From Ectocarpus siliculosus (lineage: Eukaryota; Sar; Phaeophyceae; Ectocarpales; Ectocarpaceae), in assembly GCA_000310025.1 (NCBI GenBank), contig FN648382.1, forward strand, positions 210,178 through 222,498: a stretch of 12,321 nt of DNA. The letters are read 5' to 3'. The notes under the pieces are model-generated. The model was not told the origin of the DNA. It saw nothing but the letters and a program-made list of their open reading frames with translations, and did not search any database. The position numbers were made by a program, and so were the translations under genes. Shown piece by piece: positions 11,390 through 12,321 of this stretch. Within the stretch, counting starts at the first letter, position 1; each line of letters begins with the position of its first letter.

Positions 11390-11747
11390 AGAGAGAGAGA
11401 TTTGTTCTTTTCAGTACTCAGGTGTTCTGCACCTCGAGTCCTGTGGTTGGAAGTAGATTTCCCCCCATGGTATGCATACCCGCAGAGACACTCAAAGTCT
11501 CGCTCCGTTCACCAGATCCTTCACTCGTCTGTCCGTCTCTGCTCCTTTCCTTTTCCTGTCGGACTTGGATATGTTTGTGTCTCCTCCTCTGGGCCTTTTC
11601 ATGGCTCTGTCTCGTCCTTGCTCTCCAGGATATGCATGGACTACCTCAGACCCTACTCCCTGGCGCATCCGGTGCAGAGCTTCACCGTCCTGTCCAAGGA
11701 GCCTGAGCCGGAGTACGGGTACGAGGATAGTCCACCTTCTGCCGAAG
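3277..11747 (+). CDS. EDC4: EDC4/Ge-1/VARICOSE-like mRNA-decapping scaffold, WD40 N-terminal part (spliced, 3' incomplete)
   Basis: Spliced CDS: 3277-3519, 4178-4366, 4696-4904, 7531-7585, 8756-8836, 9957-10196, 10759-10961, 11629-11747 (1339 nt, about 446 residues plus one base). Every intron is GT-AG and phases match throughout (0,0,2,0,0,0,2). Residues 1-80 are Gly/Ala-rich low complexity. From about residue 100 the product follows the Ge-1 WD40 domain in order: the CYGISSNIRVIH strand (compare the family's ICY..GNIRVLH), a repeat ending LIWEL (~174-178), VAWH (~215-218, family VCWH), GHYK, the repeat ending DGTVRVWD (~279-286), LLKVW, QVLSLPGRG (family QVLALPRAG), LLYALHL, and MDYLRPYSL (family RMDYIAEFT). 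In animals and plants the protein scaffolds DCP1/DCP2 decapping in P-bodies; that role here is inferred. The helical C-terminal half lies downstream of the window. Family assignment is from memory of the consensus, not a search. Confidence 0.82.
3520..4177 (+). other. Intron 1 (658 bp)
   Basis: Runs from gtgcgt with a T-run directly behind it to ...gttggcttcag. Phase 0. I see no element or RNA gene inside. Confidence 0.75.
4178..4366 (+). CDS. EDC4: EDC4-like exon 2 (first WD40 strands)
   Basis: Encodes residues 82-144 after the acceptor ttcag|TGC and ends CAG|gtttgt, phase 0 at both ends. It carries GALVVANADFTCYG and NIRVIHRPTGARALIK, which parallel the highly conserved first propeller strands of Ge-1/VARICOSE proteins (ICY..GNIRVLH...RSL). 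This is one of the best family-diagnostic exons in the window. Confidence 0.83.
4367..4695 (+). other. Intron 2 (329 bp) with CA/CG microsatellite and branch-like cluster
   Basis: Donor gtttgt, acceptor cgcag. It holds an alternating ACACGCGCGCGCGC tract at about 4411-4430. At about 4643-4673 there is a cluster of CTAAC/CTAAT words that would suit a branch point 20-50 bases before the acceptor. Phase 0. Confidence 0.72.
4696..4904 (+). CDS. EDC4: EDC4-like exon 3 (WD repeat ending LIWEL)
   Basis: Starts after cgcag|GAC in phase 0 and encodes residues 145-213 plus two bases of codon 214. The segment GLLACATSEGDVLIWEL is a classical WD40 blade ending. The later VEVSTQLVAESRGGG aligns in position with the family's strand before VCWH. 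The donor is CAGAG|gtgtgg. Two bases (AG) are left over and are completed by the C that opens exon 4. The donor is not strong consensus, but it is the only one I found that preserves the frame and the family alignment. Confidence 0.78.
5239..5369 (+). repeat. ~130-bp direct repeat, copy 1
   Basis: Begins CGTAGTAATGGAC and ends in TAAGAGTACG plus a C-rich tract. It shares with copies 2 and 3 the ordered blocks CATTGG, CTGTGGGAACA, GAGGACGCGTGG, AACGGTCTAAC and ACGCCCCCC. It holds a perfect 6-bp stem (GTCCTC/GAGGAC) at 5292-5305. Copy 2 follows immediately, with a period near 133 bp. Confidence 0.75.
5372..5510 (+). repeat. ~130-bp direct repeat, copy 2
   Basis: Begins GAAGTAGGAAGGAACGG, nearly identical to the start of copy 3, and ends in AACGCCCCCCCCACCCCCCC. 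It sits directly upstream of the retroelement relic. Confidence 0.78.
5511..7366 (+). mobile_element. LINE-like insertion between repeat copies 2 and 3
   Basis: This is the full stretch between the two flanking repeat copies. The 5' piece (5511-5618) is open in more than one frame but has no recognisable motif, so the true element start is unclear. The 3' side ends with about 40 bp after the last stop, including a short T run and no poly-A tail. Clear target-site duplications were not found. Confidence 0.6.
5619..7325 (+). pseudogene. Non-LTR (LINE-type) retrotransposon reverse transcriptase, 5'-truncated and frameshifted
   Basis: Frame 5619-~6410 gives the RT domain: LLNTVGKAFCKLLNDRI, GQAGFRKKRGCVDHAF, motif A FFLDVKKAYD (first Asp codon 5841-5843), motif B GIPQGCTLSP (~6009-6038), and a degenerate active-site box MVDG at 6141-6152 where the family has [FY]ADD. 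TYLGVEI follows. The frame shifts near 6405-6420 into 6457-~7035 (LEYAGEVW, the usual LINE region after RT), again near 7030-7040 (CDCGFECEDRVHV, a zinc-knuckle-like C-terminus missing its last Cys), and again near 7165-7180, to a TAG at 7323-7325. No endonuclease domain is seen upstream. It lies in sense orientation within intron 3 of the EDC4-like gene. The element is inactive by inspection. The clade is not assigned. Confidence 0.85.
7367..7490 (+). repeat. ~130-bp direct repeat, copy 3 (with internal deletion)
   Basis: Opens AAAGTAGGAAGGAACG and ends AAGAGTACG followed by a long C tract. Compared with copy 2 it lacks about 19 bp (the GAGGACACGTGG block) after GCTCCG at ~7423. Its terminal C tract runs into the pyrimidine stretch before the exon 4 acceptor. 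Confidence 0.78.
7531..7585 (+). CDS. EDC4: EDC4-like exon 4 (55-nt micro-exon, VAWH motif)
   Basis: Starts after gttgcag|C, giving one base to finish the Ser codon split with exon 3, and ends TTG|gtgaga in phase 0. The 18 whole codons read VAWHTSGMRMLAVVSGSL. This matches the position and pattern of the conserved VCWH...ilvV segment of EDC4. The open frame extends upstream into the C-tract, but that part is intron by phase and composition. The exon lies immediately downstream of the third copy of the 130-bp repeat. Confidence 0.76.
8141..8243. mobile_element. MITE-like element with 25-bp terminal inverted repeats
   Basis: The left end CAGTCTGGTGCCCTCTATAG... and the reverse complement of the right end CAGTCGGGAGCCCTCTGTAG... 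match at 22 of 25 positions, both continuing TGCGG. The interior repeats TAGTGCG-type words on both arms (ACTATATAAC, GCACTATAC) and has no coding capacity. A clear target-site duplication is not visible, so superfamily assignment is not possible. It could alternatively be a simple foldback hairpin. Confidence 0.6.
8540..8755. repeat. Degenerate ~87-bp tandem repeat ending at the exon 5 acceptor
   Basis: The 11-mer GATCTCCGTTC occurs at 8542, 8629 and 8715 (spacing 87 and 86), each time followed by a pyrimidine-rich CCTTT-type block. The CACGAAA word is also shared between units 1 and 2. The third unit is cut short and forms the pyrimidine tract before gccggcag|GTT. Confidence 0.6.
8756..8836 (+). 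CDS. EDC4: EDC4-like exon 5 (strand plus GHYK motif)
   Basis: Lies between ggcag|GTT and CAG|gtggga, phase 0 at both ends, 27 codons. It reads VVIRDFIGQQ through CKGHYKQ. The first strand completes the SGSL of exon 4 (compare the family's VLRIDT). GHYK is the GH motif that opens the next WD repeat, completed by exon 6. Support comes from phase and from the continuity of the joined repeat. Confidence 0.72.
8837..9956 (+). other. Intron 5 (1120 bp)
   Basis: Donor gtggga, acceptor gtaagcag, phase 0. It contains a G run near 9095-9106, an A12 run near 9522-9533, and the 85-bp and 42-bp repeats at its 3' end. Otherwise no recognisable feature. Confidence 0.68.
9746..9900. repeat. 85-bp tandem repeat in intron 5
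   Basis: GGCCCGTCTCGAAAGGGG is identical at 9746-9763 and 9831-9848. Each copy is followed by CGCGT/ACGCGT, TACAWCGGCA, a TGAAA block and GAGTAAYYCCCCGCCC. The second unit is shorter through small deletions. Confidence 0.68.
9911..9971 (+). repeat. 42-bp duplication including the exon 6 acceptor
   Basis: GCAGATCGCTAATGCCTCC at 9911-9929 and GCAGATCACTAACGCCTCC at 9953-9971 match at 17 of 19 positions, 42 bp apart. The second copy spans the acceptor used for exon 6. The first copy presents the same AG|ATC context, and the 42 bp between them contain no stop in the exon frame. Confidence 0.72.
9957..10196 (+). CDS. EDC4: EDC4-like exon 6 (canonical WD repeat, DGTVRVWD)
   Basis: 80 codons in phase 0 after gtaagcag|ATC, ending AAG|gtgatg. 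It begins ITNASFSRGNGDVLATAS and continues EDGTVRVWD. Joined to GHYKQ of exon 5 it makes a textbook WD40 repeat. Further on are VLVVDSDMALVTGDEDNRLLK, matching the family's HIILVTGG...VKIW region. An upstream duplicate of the acceptor at 9914 would add 14 residues in frame. Another AG at 9979 would break the phase from exon 5. Confidence 0.82.
10197..10758 (+). other. Intron 6 (562 bp)
   Basis: Donor gtgatg, acceptor gcaaaag, phase 0. It contains the 21-bp tandem repeat and a GA-rich stretch (~10482-10530). The open frame from 10462 to the acceptor has no similarity and begins in the GA repeat. Confidence 0.72.
10294..10335. repeat. Perfect 21-bp tandem repeat, two copies
   Basis: A 21-bp unit starting TGTAAGCACTTTGCGG occurs twice head to tail without mismatch (10294-10314 and 10315-10335). 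It lies inside intron 6. Confidence 0.85.
10759..10961 (+). CDS. EDC4: EDC4-like exon 7 (QVLSLPGRG ... LLYALHL)
   Basis: Starts after gcaaaag|GTG in phase 0 and ends AAGGG|gtgaga with two bases over. It opens VWPAPEWNGG, completing LLKVW across the junction. It then gives SQVLSLPGRGALSL, EFVFAADTGEG and LLYALHL, which parallel QVLALPRAGLFLLANAKKNAIYAVH of EDC4. The frame stays open upstream of 10759, but that stretch has no similarity to the family. The residue-level order match is strong. Confidence 0.82.
10962..11628 (+). other. Intron 7 (667 bp)
   Basis: Donor gtgaga followed within 10 bases by a G run of about 16 (10972-10987). Acceptor ctctccag after a long pyrimidine-rich stretch (11500-11628). 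It includes G-rich (11164-11180) and GA tracts. No gene is recognised. Confidence 0.75.
11349..11400. repeat. GA microsatellite
   Basis: An almost uninterrupted (AG)n tract of about 37 bp from 11351, broken once by ACAAG and then resumed. A shorter GA tract lies at 10484-10501. Confidence 0.9.
11629..11747 (+). CDS. EDC4: EDC4-like exon 8 (MDYLRPYSLAHPVQSF)
   Basis: Follows a good pyrimidine-rich acceptor ctctccag|G. The first base completes the glycine codon split with exon 7. It encodes ICMDYLRPYSLAHPVQSF, then an acidic tail EPEPEYGYEDSPPSAE, and ends G|gtatgt in phase 1 with a consensus donor. MDY...PV.SFTV corresponds to the RMDYIAEFTVTMPILSL segment of Ge-1 proteins. No following exon could be identified before the window ends. 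Confidence 0.8.
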
Positions 11748-12160
11748 GTATGTAAAATGTACTTTTTCGCGGTTGTCGTGGGACCCGTGCTTGGGGCATG
11801 ATGCTGTTGAAACGTGTGCTACGGCGGTCTTGCCAATGATTTCCAGCCTCGCACGTTTTTTTGTTGTGTGGCTGTGCATGTGGCTTGGTTTGGTTCGTGT
11901 TGAGTTGGCCTTGGCCCGTGCGTGCTTCCCGGAGAGAACCCAGCAGTTCATCGGTTGGCTTGTTTGTCCCTAGCTTGTGTTTGATGGCGAGGATAGCTCC
12001 TCCTTCCGAAGGTGTGAAGCGGGCGTGAATCTGTTGCTGTATGTACCAGGCCAGTAGGGAACGGTGCTCAGTTGCCTTTGTGCTGTGGAGCAACGACCAC
12101 CCTCCTTTGGGATTCACTAGAAGTTGCTTGCTCCTGATTGCCTGCCACGTCGCTTGGGGG
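11748..12160 (+). other. Start of intron 8, no further exon recognised
   Basis: Begins gtatgta. T/G-rich sequence follows. A ~30-bp partial echo of the end of exon 8 lies at 11988-12016, preceded by a plausible acceptor (tgtccctag at 11973). No segment matches the next EDC4 strands. Confidence 0.55.
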
Positions 12161-12321
12161 CACCAGGGAGCGGGGGGGGGGGGGGGGGTTCCCCCCCCCT
12201 CCCCCGAAACCGGGTTTCAAGGGGGGGGCGTTCCCCCGCGGTTTATTCCAAAGGCCCCCGGCGGGGGAATTTGCCCTCTTTCCTTGTTTTGGCGTTTCCC
12301 CCGGGTTTGGCCCTTCCCGCC
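12161..12321. other. Homopolymer-rich window end, probably low-quality sequence
   Basis: A G run of about 18 is followed by C8, G8 and many runs of three to seven identical bases with few other words. This differs from all the preceding sequence and resembles decayed base-calling at a contig end. No feature should be read from it. Confidence 0.6.

Overview
The window looks like nuclear DNA of a GC-rich, intron-rich eukaryote. The one host gene has eight short exons (55-243 nt) separated by long introns (329-2626 bp), and those introns are full of C/G homopolymers, GA/CA microsatellites, minisatellites and transposon debris. This architecture fits a stramenopile, most likely a brown alga. That assignment is inference from style and protein similarity, not proof. 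No prokaryotic, plasmid or phage feature is visible.

Layout: 1-3183 has no recognisable gene, only short open frames and small repeats. From 3277 to 11747, on the + strand, runs the 5' part of a gene for a Ge-1/EDC4/VARICOSE-type mRNA-decapping scaffold (N-terminal WD40 region). I reconstructed eight exons: 3277-3519, 4178-4366, 4696-4904, 7531-7585, 8756-8836, 9957-10196, 10759-10961 and 11629-11747. All junctions are GT/AG, the phases agree across every junction, and the spliced product of about 446 residues follows the EDC4 WD40 region in order. The gene continues beyond the last exon found; the alpha-helical C-terminal half is outside the window.

Introns: intron 3 (2.6 kb) carries a 5'-truncated, frameshifted LINE-type reverse transcriptase relic (about 5619-7325). 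It is flanked by copies of a roughly 130-bp repeat, two before it and one after. Intron 4 carries a 103-bp MITE-like inverted-repeat element and a degenerate ~87-bp tandem repeat. Intron 5 ends in an 85-bp repeat followed by a 42-bp duplication that copies the 3' splice site itself. Introns 6 and 7 hold a perfect 21-bp tandem repeat, GA microsatellites and a long G run. The last ~160 bases are homopolymer-rich and look like poor-quality contig-end sequence.

No new multi-gene system is evident. The most noteworthy points are the repeats that run directly into the acceptors of three consecutive introns, the in-frame duplicated acceptor of exon 6, and the repeat-flanked LINE relic.
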